A stretch of 64,000 nucleotides of DNA. Source: Streptomyces sp. 6-11-2. GTDB taxonomy: Bacteria; Actinomycetota; Actinomycetes; Streptomycetales; Streptomycetaceae. The notes under the pieces are model-generated. The model did not search any database. It was not told where the DNA came from and saw only the letters and a program-made list of their open reading frames with translations. Every line of letters begins with the position of its first letter. Positions within the stretch are counted from its first letter, which is position 1. Location of the stretch: positions 434,001 to 498,000 of the forward strand of contig NZ_BJOR01000001.1 of assembly GCF_006540305.1 (NCBI RefSeq), given 5' to 3'. Below are positions 1 to 25,377 of the stretch, in pieces. The position numbers and the translations under genes are program-made.

Positions 1-2
1 TC

Positions 3-16348
<16,346 letters not shown>

Positions 16349-16349
<1 letters not shown>

Positions 16350-16570
16350 TGTCCATGACCAACCCGTTCGAGGACGAGGCCGGCACCTTCCTTGTGCTCG
16401 TCAACCAGGAGAACCAGCACTCACTGTGGCCGCAGTTCGCGGACGTCCCCGCCGGCTGGACCGTCGCGCACGGCCCCGACACCCACGCCGCGTGCCTGGA
16501 GTACGTCGAGCAGGCCTGGACCGACATGCGGCCCAAGAGCCTCGTCGACGCCATGGACGCCCAGCGGTAG
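16349..16570 (+). CDS. mbtH: MbtH-like NRPS accessory protein
   Basis: A 73-residue protein with the MbtH signature: [10 protein letters not shown] near residue 18, a P.GW turn, and a C-terminal W.DMRPKSL. MbtH proteins bind adenylation domains and are often needed for their solubility and activity. The start ATG overlaps the NRPS stop by one base (TGATG) and sits 5 bases after a perfect AGGAGG, so it is translated directly behind the NRPS. An alternative in-frame ATG lies two codons later. The probable partner is one or more of the five A domains upstream. Confidence 0.97.
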
Positions 16571-16580
16571 GGCGACCGAC

Positions 16581-17828
16581 GTGACCTCCACCGAGACCCT
16601 GGACGAGGCCCGCGGTGCCGCGGGCCTCGTCCGGCCCGGCGACCTCGCCGCGGCACTGCTGACGCCCGAGGCCCGCCGGGACCCGTACCCGTTCTACGCC
16701 CGCATGCGGCGGGAGAGCCCGGTCCACCGCAGCGGCCAGGGCATCTGGTACCTCACCCGGTACGCCGACGTCGAGGCGGCCCTGGGAGACCTGCGGCTGT
16801 CCAACGACCGGGACCGGATGACCCGCGCCTACGGCGCGCTCGGCGGCGACCTGAAGGCCTTCAGCAGGCTCACCGACCGGCTCGGCCGGGTGATGACCAA
16901 CACCGACCCGCCGGACCACGCCCGGCTGCGCAAGCTGGCCAACCGCGCCTTCACCGCGCGGCGGGTCGAAGCCCTGCGCGACGGCATCCAGCGGATCGTC
17001 GACCGGCTCGTCGACGAGGCGGTCGCGGCGGGGCCGTCCATGGACCTGATCGAGGCGCTCGCCTCCCCGCTGCCGCTGTCCGTCGTCTGCGAGTTGTTCG
17101 GCATCCCGCCCGAGGATCGCCCGCAGGTCAAGAGCTGGTTCCGCCGCCTCGGCCGGCTCTCCGAGGACATCGACAAGTCCGAGGCCGCGATCGAGCAGTA
17201 CGAGGAATACCTCGCCCGGCTCGTCCGCCGACGCCGGGCAGTCCCGGGCGACGACCTGGTCAGCGCCCTGGTCGCGACCCAGGCACAGGACGACCGGCTC
17301 ACCGACTCCGAACTGCTGTCCACCTGCTTCGTCCTGATCACCGCGGGCGACGAGACCACCACCCACCTGGTCGGCAACGGCACGCTCGCCCTGCTGCGCC
17401 ACCCCGACCAACTGGCCCGGTTGCGCGAGGACCCCGCGCTGATCCGCACGGCCGTCGACGAACTCGCCCGCTACGACACGCCGACCCAGGCGATCGTCCG
17501 GGTGGTGGCCGAGGACCTCGAGATCGGCGGGCAGACGCTGCGCGAGGGCGAGTTGGTGTACCTGTTCCTCGCCGCGACGAACCGTGATCCCGAGCGCTTC
17601 GAGGAGCCCGACCGGCTCGACCTGTCCCGCCCCGGCAACCGGCACCTGAGCTTCGGCAACGGCCCGCACTTCTGCCTCGGCGGTCCGCTGGCCAAACTCC
17701 AGGCAGAGGTGGCCGTCGGCACGCTGGTCCGCCGGCTCCCGCACCTGCGGCTGGCCGACGGGGCGGCCCTCGAATGGCGGCCCAACCCACTGCAACGACG
17801 GCTGAACGCCCTCCCGATCACGTACTGA
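16581..17828 (+). CDS. Cytochrome P450
   Basis: A 415-residue bacterial class I P450 starting at GTG, ten bases after mbtH. The I-helix motif is AGDETTTH (acid-Thr pair), the K-helix ExxR is ELAR, and the heme loop is FGNGPHFCLGG with the axial Cys. No membrane anchor is present, so it is soluble and needs a ferredoxin and reductase that are not in this window. The position in the NRPS operon suggests oxidative tailoring of the peptide or a precursor, for example hydroxylation or aryl coupling of the aromatic residues. The actual reaction cannot be read from sequence. Confidence 0.95.
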   Translation: MTSTETLDEARGAAGLVRPGDLAAALLTPEARRDPYPFYARMRRESPVHRSGQGIWYLTRYADVEAALGDLRLSNDRDRMTRAYGALGGDLKAFSRLTDRLGRVMTNTDPPDHARLRKLANRAFTARRVEALRDGIQRIVDRLVDEAVAAGPSMDLIEALASPLPLSVVCELFGIPPEDRPQVKSWFRRLGRLSEDIDKSEAAIEQYEEYLARLVRRRRAVPGDDLVSALVATQAQDDRLTDSELLSTCFVLITAGDETTTHLVGNGTLALLRHPDQLARLREDPALIRTAVDELARYDTPTQAIVRVVAEDLEIGGQTLREGELVYLFLAATNRDPERFEEPDRLDLSRPGNRHLSFGNGPHFCLGGPLAKLQAEVAVGTLVRRLPHLRLADGAALEWRPNPLQRRLNALPITY

Positions 17829-17860
17829 CACACGAACGACGACGAAGGAGAAAACTGACC

Positions 17861-18598
17861 ATGGCCCGAGAGTTCGAGGTCCGCCGGGAGCAGGACCTGC
17901 CCGCCACCCCCGAGCAGGTCTGGCACGCGGTCGCCACCGGTGCCGGCAACCTCGGCTGGCTGTACCCCATGGAGGTCGAGCCGCACGTCGGCGGAAAGGT
18001 CACCCGGGCCGACGGCACCGTCGTGGCGTGGGAACCGCCGCACCACTTCGCCGTACGCGTGGCCCTGGACGACGGGTTCTCCAACACCCTCACCTACCGG
18101 ATCGAGCCGCTCGACGACACAACCAGTCACCTGCGGATGGGCATCCACTGGGTGCACACGGGAGTCGTCGACGAGTACTGGGACACCAAGGCGGACGCGG
18201 CCGAGAAGCACGTCGACTTCTACCAGCACGGCCTCGCCGAGTACCTGAGGCACTTCGCCGGCCGCCCCGCCGTCTACGTCAAGGCCGGCCGCGACGAGCG
18301 CACCGACGACCCGGCCGACTTCGCCGCCCTGCGCCGACGCCTCGGCCTCGCCGACGACACGGCCGTCGGCGACCGGCTGTCGCTCGAACTCCCGGGTCCT
18401 GACGGAGGCTCGGAGGAGGTGGTCGTGGACTGGCTCAACCCCGACTTCGTCGGCCTGCGCGGCCCGGACGCGCTGTACCGGTTCTTCAACGGCAGCTCCT
18501 GGAACTGGCCGATCTGGCTGGGCCACCACCTGTTCGCCGAGGACGTGGACGAACAGCGGGCCACCAAGGCGTGGAACGCCTGGCTCAACGGCGCCTGA
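17861..18598 (+). CDS. SRPBCC/START-like domain protein (AHSA1-type), NRPS operon
   Basis: A 245-residue protein with an ATG start, preceded by GAAGGAG. The N-terminal ~150 residues look like a helix-grip (SRPBCC, AHSA1-type) domain: EVRREQDLPATPEQVWHAV opens the domain, followed by GGKV, a WEPP turn and a long C-terminal helix. The remaining ~90 residues continue with a second, shorter alpha/beta region ending WNAWLNGA. Such folds bind hydrophobic ligands and appear in some clusters as cyclases or aromatases, but most have no known reaction. It lies 32 bases after the P450. A role in binding or modifying the peptide product is inference. Confidence 0.75.
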   Translation: MAREFEVRREQDLPATPEQVWHAVATGAGNLGWLYPMEVEPHVGGKVTRADGTVVAWEPPHHFAVRVALDDGFSNTLTYRIEPLDDTTSHLRMGIHWVHTGVVDEYWDTKADAAEKHVDFYQHGLAEYLRHFAGRPAVYVKAGRDERTDDPADFAALRRRLGLADDTAVGDRLSLELPGPDGGSEEVVVDWLNPDFVGLRGPDALYRFFNGSSWNWPIWLGHHLFAEDVDEQRATKAWNAWLNGA

Positions 18599-18629
18599 CC
18601 CCTCGCCCGCCACAACTGAAGGACCCTTG

Positions 18630-18818
18630 GTGGAAACACTGCTCTACGCCGCCGAACTCGTCCGGGAAGACGGTACCTACAAGCTCGTCGTGCAGGACGT
18701 GGTGCGGGACACGGTCCAGGTCACCCCCGTCCCCAAATCCGCGGTCGACAGGCTCCCTTCCTTCCTGTCCGTGCTGACTTCCAAGCTCGGCTCCGCCCCC
18801 GCACGCGGCCGCTGGTAG
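18630..18818 (+). CDS. Small uncharacterised protein, copy 1 (paralog at 27908-28114)
   Basis: About 62 residues. GTG was chosen because AAGGA lies 7 bases upstream; TTG at 18627 is possible. I recognise no named family. The core, from AELVREDGTYKLVVQD to VDRLPSFLSVL, aligns without major gaps to the protein at 27908-28114, with about half of ~50 positions identical (AEL, YKLVV, TVQ, LP.FLS). It is the last gene of the NRPS operon, 31 bases after the SRPBCC gene and 20 bases before a strong hairpin. No membrane segment or cysteine is seen. A role linked to the assembly line is inferred only from position and from the paralog's coupling to a type II thioesterase. Confidence 0.8.
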   Translation: METLLYAAELVREDGTYKLVVQDVVRDTVQVTPVPKSAVDRLPSFLSVLTSKLGSAPARGRW

Positions 18819-18837
18819 ACCTCTTCCGACGTCACGC

Positions 18838-18880
18838 GGCCGGTGCCGTCCGGCGCGGCAACTCCCGGACGGCACCGGCC
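18838..18880 (+). terminator. Perfect 16-bp stem hairpin ending the NRPS operon
   Basis: Left arm 18838-18853 (GGCCGGTGCCGTCCGG) and right arm 18865-18880 are exact reverse complements around an 11-base loop. No T-tract follows, as is usual in Streptomyces. It lies between the + strand NRPS operon and the - strand importer operon, so it may act in both directions. Confidence 0.8.
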
Positions 18881-18895
18881 CCGCCGCGCCACGGG

Positions 18896-19583
18896 TCAGC
18901 CCATGACCGTTCGGGGGGCGGCACCCTCGGCCACGGGCCGTTTACGGGAGAACGCACCGAGGTTGACGACGATGCCGGTGTGTTCGGCGGCGGATCGCGG
19001 TCATGGTCGTGGCCGGCCTCGACGCGCTCGACCAGGGTGGCGAGGAATCGGCCCGCCGGCGGAGCGTTCTTGAACTGGTTGCCGCTCGTGCCCATCGCGA
19101 CGTAGAAGCCGGGCAGATCGGTGCGGTCGTAGATGGGGCCCAGTCGTCGGCGGCGTCGTAGGCACCGGCGATGCCGGTCGGCCGGTTCGAAACGCGCAGC
19201 AGCGGGAATCGGCGTGCGGCCCTGGTCACTTGGGTGTCGAACCAGGTGGACACAGTGAACTCGGCTCCCACCTCGGCCATCCGGTCGAACGCTGCCGACC
19301 AAGGCCCGGCGGCGTTGATCACGCCCAGGTGCTCCGCCCATCGTGCCCAGCAGTGCCGGGATTCCCAGGCGGTGGCGACACCGTCCCAGGTCGAGTAGTT
19401 GAAACGGATGACCGCGCTGGAGGCACTGGTGGATCCGTGACCGACGCCGCCGAACTTGTCGACGACCATGACGCGCCGACCGGTTCGCGCCAGTTCCAGT
19501 GCCACCGCGGCACCGATCGCACCGGCACCCACGACGACCGCGTCCGCGCCGGACGGAAGCGTGTCCGGTTCCCCGGGCGTCAT
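18896..19583 (-). pseudogene. Decayed FAD-dependent oxidoreductase (DAO family)
   Basis: The start ATG at 19583 overlaps the upstream ATPase stop (ATGA). The N-terminus has the FAD-binding GAGAIGAAVALELA motif, then GSTSASSAVIRFNY. Compared with the ~450-residue family, two internal stretches are missing: after RWAEHLGV (next is INAAGPW) and after EFTVSTW (next is FDTQVTRAARRFP). Two apparent one-base losses follow, one at the C-run near 19135 (DDWAP then IYDRTDLPGFY in another frame) and one near 18985. The last frame ends with NLGAFSRKRPVAEGAAP...VMG at 18896. Family membership is clear. With the deletions it cannot be a functional oxidase, even if the indels are sequencing errors. Confidence 0.85.
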
Positions 19584-20641
19584 GACGGCGGGTCCCCGGG
19601 GGTTCGCGAAGCCCGGTCACCGTCCGAGTCCTGGTGCACGCTGCCGACGTGGGGCGGGCAGTCGTCGGCGGGATACGGGAAGTGGCACGCGGCCCGGTGC
19701 GGCTGTCCGGCCGCCTCCTGCTGGGGGTCCCGTGCGGAGCAGACGTCCCGCTCGGGATGGCGGTTCGGCCCGACGGGGCAGCGCGGATGAAAGCGGCATC
19801 CGGTCGGTGGCGACGCGGGGTCGGGCACTTCTCCGGACAGGAACGGCTCCCCGACCGGTCGTCGTCCGGGGTGCAGGCTCGGCACGGCGGACAGCAGCGT
19901 TCGCGTGTAGGGATGCCGTGGGCCGCGCAGCAGGTTCTCGGTGGGGGCGGTCTCGACGATCCGGCCGAGGTACATCACGGCGACGACGTCCGAGACATGG
20001 CGGACGGCGGCGAGGTCATGGCTGATGAACAGCATGGCGAAGCCCATGCGTCGTTGCAGGCCCCGGAGCATGGTGAGGAGCGCCGCCCGGACCGACACGT
20101 CGAGGGCCGAGGTGACTTCGTCGGCGATGAGTGCCGCTGGATCGACGGCGAGCGCGCGGGCGACGGCCACGCGTTGGCGCTGGCCGCCCGAGAGCTGCCG
20201 CGGCACACGGTCGGCGCAGCCGATGTCGAGACCGACGAGTTCCAGCAGTCCTTCGATGCGCTGTTCGCGACTGCGGCGGTCCAGCCGGACGAAGGCCCCG
20301 GCCGCTTCGGCGAGCGACTGGCGGACCGTCATACGGGGGTCCAGTGCCGTGTCCGGGTCCTGGAAGACCAGTTGGACCTGTTGGCCCAGCCGACGCCGAT
20401 CGGCCGCCCGGCGCCCTCGGTACTCCCGGCCGCCGACCGTGATCCGCCCGGCGCACGGGGTGTCCAGCCCGACGACCGCACGTGCCAGAGTGGACTTTCC
20501 CGAACCGGACTCGCCGACCAGGCCGACCGTCGTGCCCCGGGGAACCTCCAGTGACACCCCGTCCACCGCCGTGACCGGTCCGAACGGCCCGTGGTGGCGG
20601 ACGCTGACGTCGTAGAGCACCAGCCCTGCCTCTTCCCTCAC
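19580..20641 (-). CDS. Oligopeptide/dipeptide ABC transporter ATPase (DppF-type)
   Basis: A 353-residue ATPase with Walker A GESGSGKST, signature LSGGQRQR, Walker B LIADEVTSALD and switch HD. The C-terminal oligopeptide-type extension carries CRFHPRCP. Such proteins power peptide uptake with a second ATPase, two permeases and a binding lipoprotein. The start overlaps the stop of the fused permease-ATPase by four bases (ATGA), indicating coupled translation. It is the fourth gene of a - strand operon that begins at 25231. Confidence 0.95.
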   Translation of the reverse strand: MREEAGLVLYDVSVRHHGPFGPVTAVDGVSLEVPRGTTVGLVGESGSGKSTLARAVVGLDTPCAGRITVGGREYRGRRAADRRRLGQQVQLVFQDPDTALDPRMTVRQSLAEAAGAFVRLDRRSREQRIEGLLELVGLDIGCADRVPRQLSGGQRQRVAVARALAVDPAALIADEVTSALDVSVRAALLTMLRGLQRRMGFAMLFISHDLAAVRHVSDVVAVMYLGRIVETAPTENLLRGPRHPYTRTLLSAVPSLHPGRRPVGEPFLSGEVPDPASPPTGCRFHPRCPVGPNRHPERDVCSARDPQQEAAGQPHRAACHFPYPADDCPPHVGSVHQDSDGDRASRTPGDPPS

Positions 20642-22581
20642 TTCTCCGCCTCTTCGGTCTCACGCCGTCCGTGGAACTGTGCCGGGGCCGGCGGCCGCCA
20701 GCAGGCGACCTCGTGCTCCGGGGCGAGCGGGGACAACACGGGGCTCTCCACGGCACACCGGTCCAGTCGATGCGGGCAGCGGTCATGGAACGGGCAGCCC
20801 CGGGCCGCACCGCTCGGATCGGGCGGCCCTCCCTCGATGGTGTGCAGGGGGTGGTCGCGATCCGCGGCCGGATCCGGGACCGAGGCGACGAGCATCCGCG
20901 TGTACGGATGCCGTGCGCCGGTCGCCAGCTCACGGGCGGGAAGGTTCTCCACGATCGTTCCCCCGTACATGACCAGAACCCGGTCGCAGGCGTCAGCCAC
21001 CAGGGCGACGTCGTGGCTGATGAAGAGGATCGCGGTGGCGTCGTCGCGCCGGATACGGTGGAGCAGGTCCATGATCTGCCGCTGGACGGTGACGTCCAGG
21101 GCTGTCGTCGGCTCGTCCGCGACGATGAGGTCGGGCCGCATCATCGAAGCGGCGGCGATCGCCACTCGCTGGCGCTGACCTCCGGAGAGCTGGAAGGGCC
21201 GGGAGCGCAGCAACCGGCGTCCGCCGGGCAGCGCGACCCGCTGAAGCTGGACCAGGGCCTGCTCGACGGCCCCGGCACGAGGGGTGCGGTGGTGTGCGCG
21301 CACGGCCTCCGTCATCTGCGTTCCGATGCGGAGCGACGGGTTGAAGGCCGAGGCCGGGTTCTGGAAGATCATCGCCATCCCCGTCGCCAGCTGCCTGCGT
21401 CGCTCTTTGCGTGACAACGACTCGGCGTCCGCGCCGAGAAACCGATGGATGCCCCAGGTCGCGCAGGCGCCGTCCGGCAGCAGGTCGGAGATGGCGAGCG
21501 CCGTCAGCGACTTGCCGGAGCCGGACTCGCCGACCAGGCCGACCATCTCGCCGCGCCGCAGGGCGAGGGTGACACCGCGGACGGGCCGGACCACCCCCTC
21601 CGCCGTGGGAAGGGCGACCCGCAGATCTTCCAGCTCCAGCACGTGGTCCGCGGCTTCCGGAAGGCCGGTGCGCGCCGGGTGTGGCGCGGGTTCTGCCGAC
21701 TGCCCTGGGCGGGCGCGGCGCGCGGCGGCTCCGGCCAGTATCTCGCCGAGCAGTTGGAAGGCCACGGCGGCGTACGCGATGGCGATGCCGGGTGCCACGG
21801 CGGTCAGCGGTTCGGTGTAGATGCGGTCCAGTCCCTGGCTGAGCAGGAGCCCCCAGTCGTACGAGGGGGGCTGCACCCCCAGTCCGAGGAAGCTCAGTCC
21901 CGACAGGGCCACGAGTGCCGAGCCCGCGGCGACCGTGGTGTTGAGCAACAGCGGTTCGGCGATGTGGGGCAGGACATGGCGCAGGAGGAGCCGGTGGCGG
22001 CGCAGGCCGAGCACGCGCGCGGCCGCCATGAAGTCGGTTCCGGCCACTTTGGCGGCGAGGGTCTGGGTGATCCGCGCGAAGCCCGGTGCACAGGCGACGG
22101 CGAGTGCGCACACCGCCCCACCCGCGCCCGCGCCGAAGAGGGCCGCGAAGAACATCGCGACGAGGAGTGCGGGGAAGGCCAGCAGAAGGTTGATCAGGGC
22201 TCCCAGCAGGCGGCGGGCGCGTCCGCCGACGACGGCGGTGAGCGCCCCGAGTGTGATCCCGGCCGTCGCGCCGAGGAGCGTTGCCGCGACGGCCAGCAGC
22301 AGGGAGAGCCCGGTCGCCGCGAGCAGCCGGGCGAGCAGGTCGCGCCCGAGGTGGTCCGTGCCGAGCAGATGACTTGCAGTGGGTCCCCGGAGCACCGCCG
22401 ACGGGTCCGGACGGTCGGCGGCCTGCCCCCACAGCACCGCCCCCGCGACGGCCAGTACGACGAGCGATCCGAGCATCGCCAGGGTGATCACGCCCATCGG
22501 TGTGGACCAGCCCGAGCGGGTCGCACGAGACCGCCCGGCGGTGGCACGCGGCGTGAGCGGGGAAGGGGAGGACAACACCAT
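20638..22581 (-). CDS. Fused peptide ABC permease (DppC-type) and ATPase (DppD-type)
   Basis: A 647-residue fusion. Residues ~1-300 are a DppC-type permease with about six membrane segments and an EAA-like loop (AAARVLGLRRHRLLLRHVLP). A linker of ~25 residues leads to an ATPase (~320-640) with GESGSGKS, LSGGQRQR and LIVADEPTTALD, plus the oligopeptide C-terminal CPFHDRCP. Permease and ATPase are usually separate genes, and here the frame is continuous without an internal stop. It begins 4 bases after the DppB-type permease stop. Function: inner-membrane peptide import. Confidence 0.93.
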   Translation of the reverse strand: MVLSSPSPLTPRATAGRSRATRSGWSTPMGVITLAMLGSLVVLAVAGAVLWGQAADRPDPSAVLRGPTASHLLGTDHLGRDLLARLLAATGLSLLLAVAATLLGATAGITLGALTAVVGGRARRLLGALINLLLAFPALLVAMFFAALFGAGAGGAVCALAVACAPGFARITQTLAAKVAGTDFMAAARVLGLRRHRLLLRHVLPHIAEPLLLNTTVAAGSALVALSGLSFLGLGVQPPSYDWGLLLSQGLDRIYTEPLTAVAPGIAIAYAAVAFQLLGEILAGAAARRARPGQSAEPAPHPARTGLPEAADHVLELEDLRVALPTAEGVVRPVRGVTLALRRGEMVGLVGESGSGKSLTALAISDLLPDGACATWGIHRFLGADAESLSRKERRRQLATGMAMIFQNPASAFNPSLRIGTQMTEAVRAHHRTPRAGAVEQALVQLQRVALPGGRRLLRSRPFQLSGGQRQRVAIAAASMMRPDLIVADEPTTALDVTVQRQIMDLLHRIRRDDATAILFISHDVALVADACDRVLVMYGGTIVENLPARELATGARHPYTRMLVASVPDPAADRDHPLHTIEGGPPDPSGAARGCPFHDRCPHRLDRCAVESPVLSPLAPEHEVACWRPPAPAQFHGRRETEEAEK

Positions 22582-22585
22582 CGGA

Positions 22586-23572
22586 TCACGTCTCCCGGAT
22601 GACGGATCGGGGGTCGAGCAGCGCGAGGGCCAGATCGACCAGGAAGTTCACCACGAGGACGGCCGAGCCCAGCACCAGGACCGACGCCTCGACCACCGCG
22701 TAGTCCTGTGCGGCCACGGACTGCGCCATGGCCGACCCGATGCCCGGCCAGGCGAACACCTTCTCGACCAGTACGGTCCCCGCGATCAGGGCCGGCAGGA
22801 GGTTCCCGGCGACCGTCAGCGACGCGGTCAGCGTGTTCGGTGCCACGTGGCGCAGGTAGAGCGGGACGGCGGGCAGCCGTTTCGCGCGGGCGGCACGCAG
22901 ATAGTCCGTTGCGAGAACCTTGAGCGTCTCCACCCGTACGATCCGCAGGAGAACCGCGGTCGGAGCGAGGGCCAGCGCGAGCACGGGCAGCACGTAGGAC
23001 TGGGGACCAAGGTCGCCGGCCACCGGAAAGATGCGCAGCGCGACCGCCAGTCCCGCGGTGAGACCCGCCGCGAGCACGAAGTCCGGCACGCCCGCCATGA
23101 CGGAGGTGGTGGCGGTGAACGCCAGCTCCGCCCGCGGCCGCCGCCCTCCGCGTGTCCACACCGCGGCGAGCAGCCCTCCGGGGAGGGCGACGACGAGCAC
23201 GCAGGCGAAGGCCAGGACAGCCAGCAGCAAGGTGGCCGGCAGACGTGCCCTGATCAGGTCGGCCACCGGCTCGCCGGTCACCAGGGAGACCCCGAGGTCC
23301 CCGTGGGCCAGATGCCGCAGATACCGCCAGTACTGTGCCGACAGGCCGTGATCCAGGCCGAGTTCGTGCCGTTTCGCCGCTACCAGGTCCGGCGGGGCGT
23401 CCACGCCCAGCGCGGCCCGGACGGGGTCACCGGGCACCAGCCGGATCATCGCGAAGGAAGCGGTGACGACGACGAAGAGGGAGACCGTCAGCCGCACCGT
23501 ACGCCGGCAGCAGAACACCACCCACGGGTGGCGCCGGGCCAGGGCACCGAGCCGTGCGGACACGGTCCTCAT
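22586..23572 (-). CDS. Peptide ABC transporter permease (DppB-type)
   Basis: A 328-residue membrane protein of the DppB/OppB type. The N-terminal TM is followed by MIRLVPGDPV and then several TM segments. The EAA loop is DYLRAARAKRLPAVPLYLRHV, and a late FAWPGIG loop is typical of the family. It lies between the binding-protein gene and the fused permease-ATPase, with short spacers on both sides. It forms half of the membrane channel of the importer. Confidence 0.94.
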   Translation of the reverse strand: MRTVSARLGALARRHPWVVFCCRRTVRLTVSLFVVVTASFAMIRLVPGDPVRAALGVDAPPDLVAAKRHELGLDHGLSAQYWRYLRHLAHGDLGVSLVTGEPVADLIRARLPATLLLAVLAFACVLVVALPGGLLAAVWTRGGRRPRAELAFTATTSVMAGVPDFVLAAGLTAGLAVALRIFPVAGDLGPQSYVLPVLALALAPTAVLLRIVRVETLKVLATDYLRAARAKRLPAVPLYLRHVAPNTLTASLTVAGNLLPALIAGTVLVEKVFAWPGIGSAMAQSVAAQDYAVVEASVLVLGSAVLVVNFLVDLALALLDPRSVIRET

Positions 23573-23623
23573 GGGAGACCTCCTCGACTGGTGGTGGTCG
23601 GCCGGGTGCTGCGTCCGCCGCCG

Positions 23624-25231
23624 CTATCTGTGCAGGCGGATGCTGGTCGGTACGACCTGGCCGCCGTGCGCGACGGCGAAGGTCGTCCGGTAGCCGTACA
23701 CCGTGCCCGTGCCGTCGGCGACGGGCAGCGCGTCGGCCGAGCGGAACAGCGCCGCGGCGGCCCTGTTCCAGTCCGCGCAGCTGGCCGTGCCCGGCGCGCG
23801 CAGCGCGAGGGCGACGAAGCGGTCGTAGGCGCGGTTGACGACGTGTGCGAAGTTCAGTCCCCGCGAGGGCGGCGGACCGGAGAAGTACGGGACGAGTTGC
23901 GCGGGCAGTGGCGGACCCGGCGAGCTGCCGACCACGACGTCGAAGTCCCCGCTCTGGTACATGGCCTGTACCACCGCGTTGCGGCTCTCGCTGACGAGGT
24001 CGACGTCCGCGCCCAGCGCCTGCCAGGTGGCGGCCATCAGTTCGGCGACCGACGGAAGGGTGGAGCCGAAGTCGGCGCTGCTGAGCAGCCGCAGCCGCAG
24101 CGGCCGGCCCTGCTTGACCAGCCTGCCCCGTGCGTTCTTCGTCCAGCCCGCGGCGCCCAAGGCTCCCACGGCGCTGCGCGAGGGCAGGTTCCGGGTGGCC
24201 ACATCGGCATGGCAGACGGAGTTCTCGGCGGTCAGGTGGCTCGCGGGCGTTCCGTCGCCGCCGATCGCCACATTGGCGAGGCCCTTGCGGTCCAGGGCCC
24301 CCACCAGTGCCTGACGCAGCACGGGATCACTCAAGGGGCGGCCGGACCGTTCGTTGAAGAAGGTCAGCCCCACCACGGTCGGCACCTGGGCGGTGGCCAG
24401 GCCGTGGCCGGTCAGCCGCGCGCGGTCCGGGCCGGTCACCGTCGCGATGTTCACGCCGCCCGTGAGCAGCAGGTTGGCCACCGTGGACTCCTGCGGCACC
24501 ACCGACACCACGATCCGCTCAGGCTGGCCCGCGGCCGCGTTCGTCGCTCCGCGCGGCCCCCACGCATACCCCTTGCGCCGTGTGAAGAGGTACGGGCCGC
24601 CCGAGGTGTAGCCGCTCAGCACGTACGGCCCGGTGCCCCGTGTGCTCCTGTCCAGCGCGCCGGGGTCCGCCAGCCCGGCGGGGCAGACAATGGGAAGCAC
24701 ACCGATCGTCCGCACGATGAAGCTGTACGGCGACGCCATCCGCACCGACACCGTCCGGGCCGCGTCGTCGGCCGACGCCGTGAACGGCACACCGGGCAGT
24801 GCCGCCCGGGCGCCGACGAGCCGGTTGTGGGGATCGCTCGCATAGCTCAGTGACCGGGCCACCCCGGAAGCCGTGAGGATCGTGCCGTCGGAGCAGGTCA
24901 CGCCCTTGCGCAAAGTGAAACTCGCCGAAGTGGCCCCGGCCCGCCACGTCTCGGCCAGGCCCGACACCACCTGCCCGTCCGGTGCCATGGCGACCAACGA
25001 GTCGTAGGCATAAGGAGCCAGGGCGGAGCCGAACTGCGCGTACGGGTGGAAACTCGGGGTCTCTGATGCGGTGGCGATCGTGACGGTTCCCCCCACGACG
25101 ACAGGGGTGTGGGTCGATGACACATCGTCGCCGCCGCAACCGGCCAGCACGGCTGACGCGATAACGGCGGACGCCACCGCGGCCGACCGGGCCCTGGGAA
25201 ACGACACGGTTCGGCGGCGCATGATGTTCAT
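23624..25231 (-). CDS. Peptide ABC transporter substrate-binding lipoprotein
   Basis: A 535-residue SBP family 5 protein. I chose ATG at 25231 because it gives a standard lipoprotein signal: basic n-region MNIMRRR, hydrophobic core, and lipobox LAGC with Cys around residue 32. The open frame upstream to 25489 is not protein-like. The mature part has family features (YDSLVAMAPDGQVVSGLAE, FTLRKGVTCSDG, GTGPYVLSGY). It would capture peptides outside the membrane for the permeases downstream, and it is the first gene of the importer operon. The ligand is unknown. Confidence 0.92.
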   Translation of the reverse strand: MNIMRRRTVSFPRARSAAVASAVIASAVLAGCGGDDVSSTHTPVVVGGTVTIATASETPSFHPYAQFGSALAPYAYDSLVAMAPDGQVVSGLAETWRAGATSASFTLRKGVTCSDGTILTASGVARSLSYASDPHNRLVGARAALPGVPFTASADDAARTVSVRMASPYSFIVRTIGVLPIVCPAGLADPGALDRSTRGTGPYVLSGYTSGGPYLFTRRKGYAWGPRGATNAAAGQPERIVVSVVPQESTVANLLLTGGVNIATVTGPDRARLTGHGLATAQVPTVVGLTFFNERSGRPLSDPVLRQALVGALDRKGLANVAIGGDGTPASHLTAENSVCHADVATRNLPSRSAVGALGAAGWTKNARGRLVKQGRPLRLRLLSSADFGSTLPSVAELMAATWQALGADVDLVSESRNAVVQAMYQSGDFDVVVGSSPGPPLPAQLVPYFSGPPPSRGLNFAHVVNRAYDRFVALALRAPGTASCADWNRAAAALFRSADALPVADGTGTVYGYRTTFAVAHGGQVVPTSIRLHR

Positions 25232-25377
25232 CGTGCCACCGAGATCTACGGCGCCGGACCGCCTCCCCCGGGCCGGACACGAACGGGGCGGACGAATTCC
25301 CCCGTCCGAGTGAAGCCCCCGACTCGCGGTTGATCTCCACTTCTGATGCAGAGTCACCTGGGCCGCACACTGGCACC

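Noticed and set aside
22379..24853. An 824-codon + strand open frame across the importer genes
   Set aside because: It is antisense to DppB and the binding lipoprotein, which have clear motifs. The translation is low-complexity.
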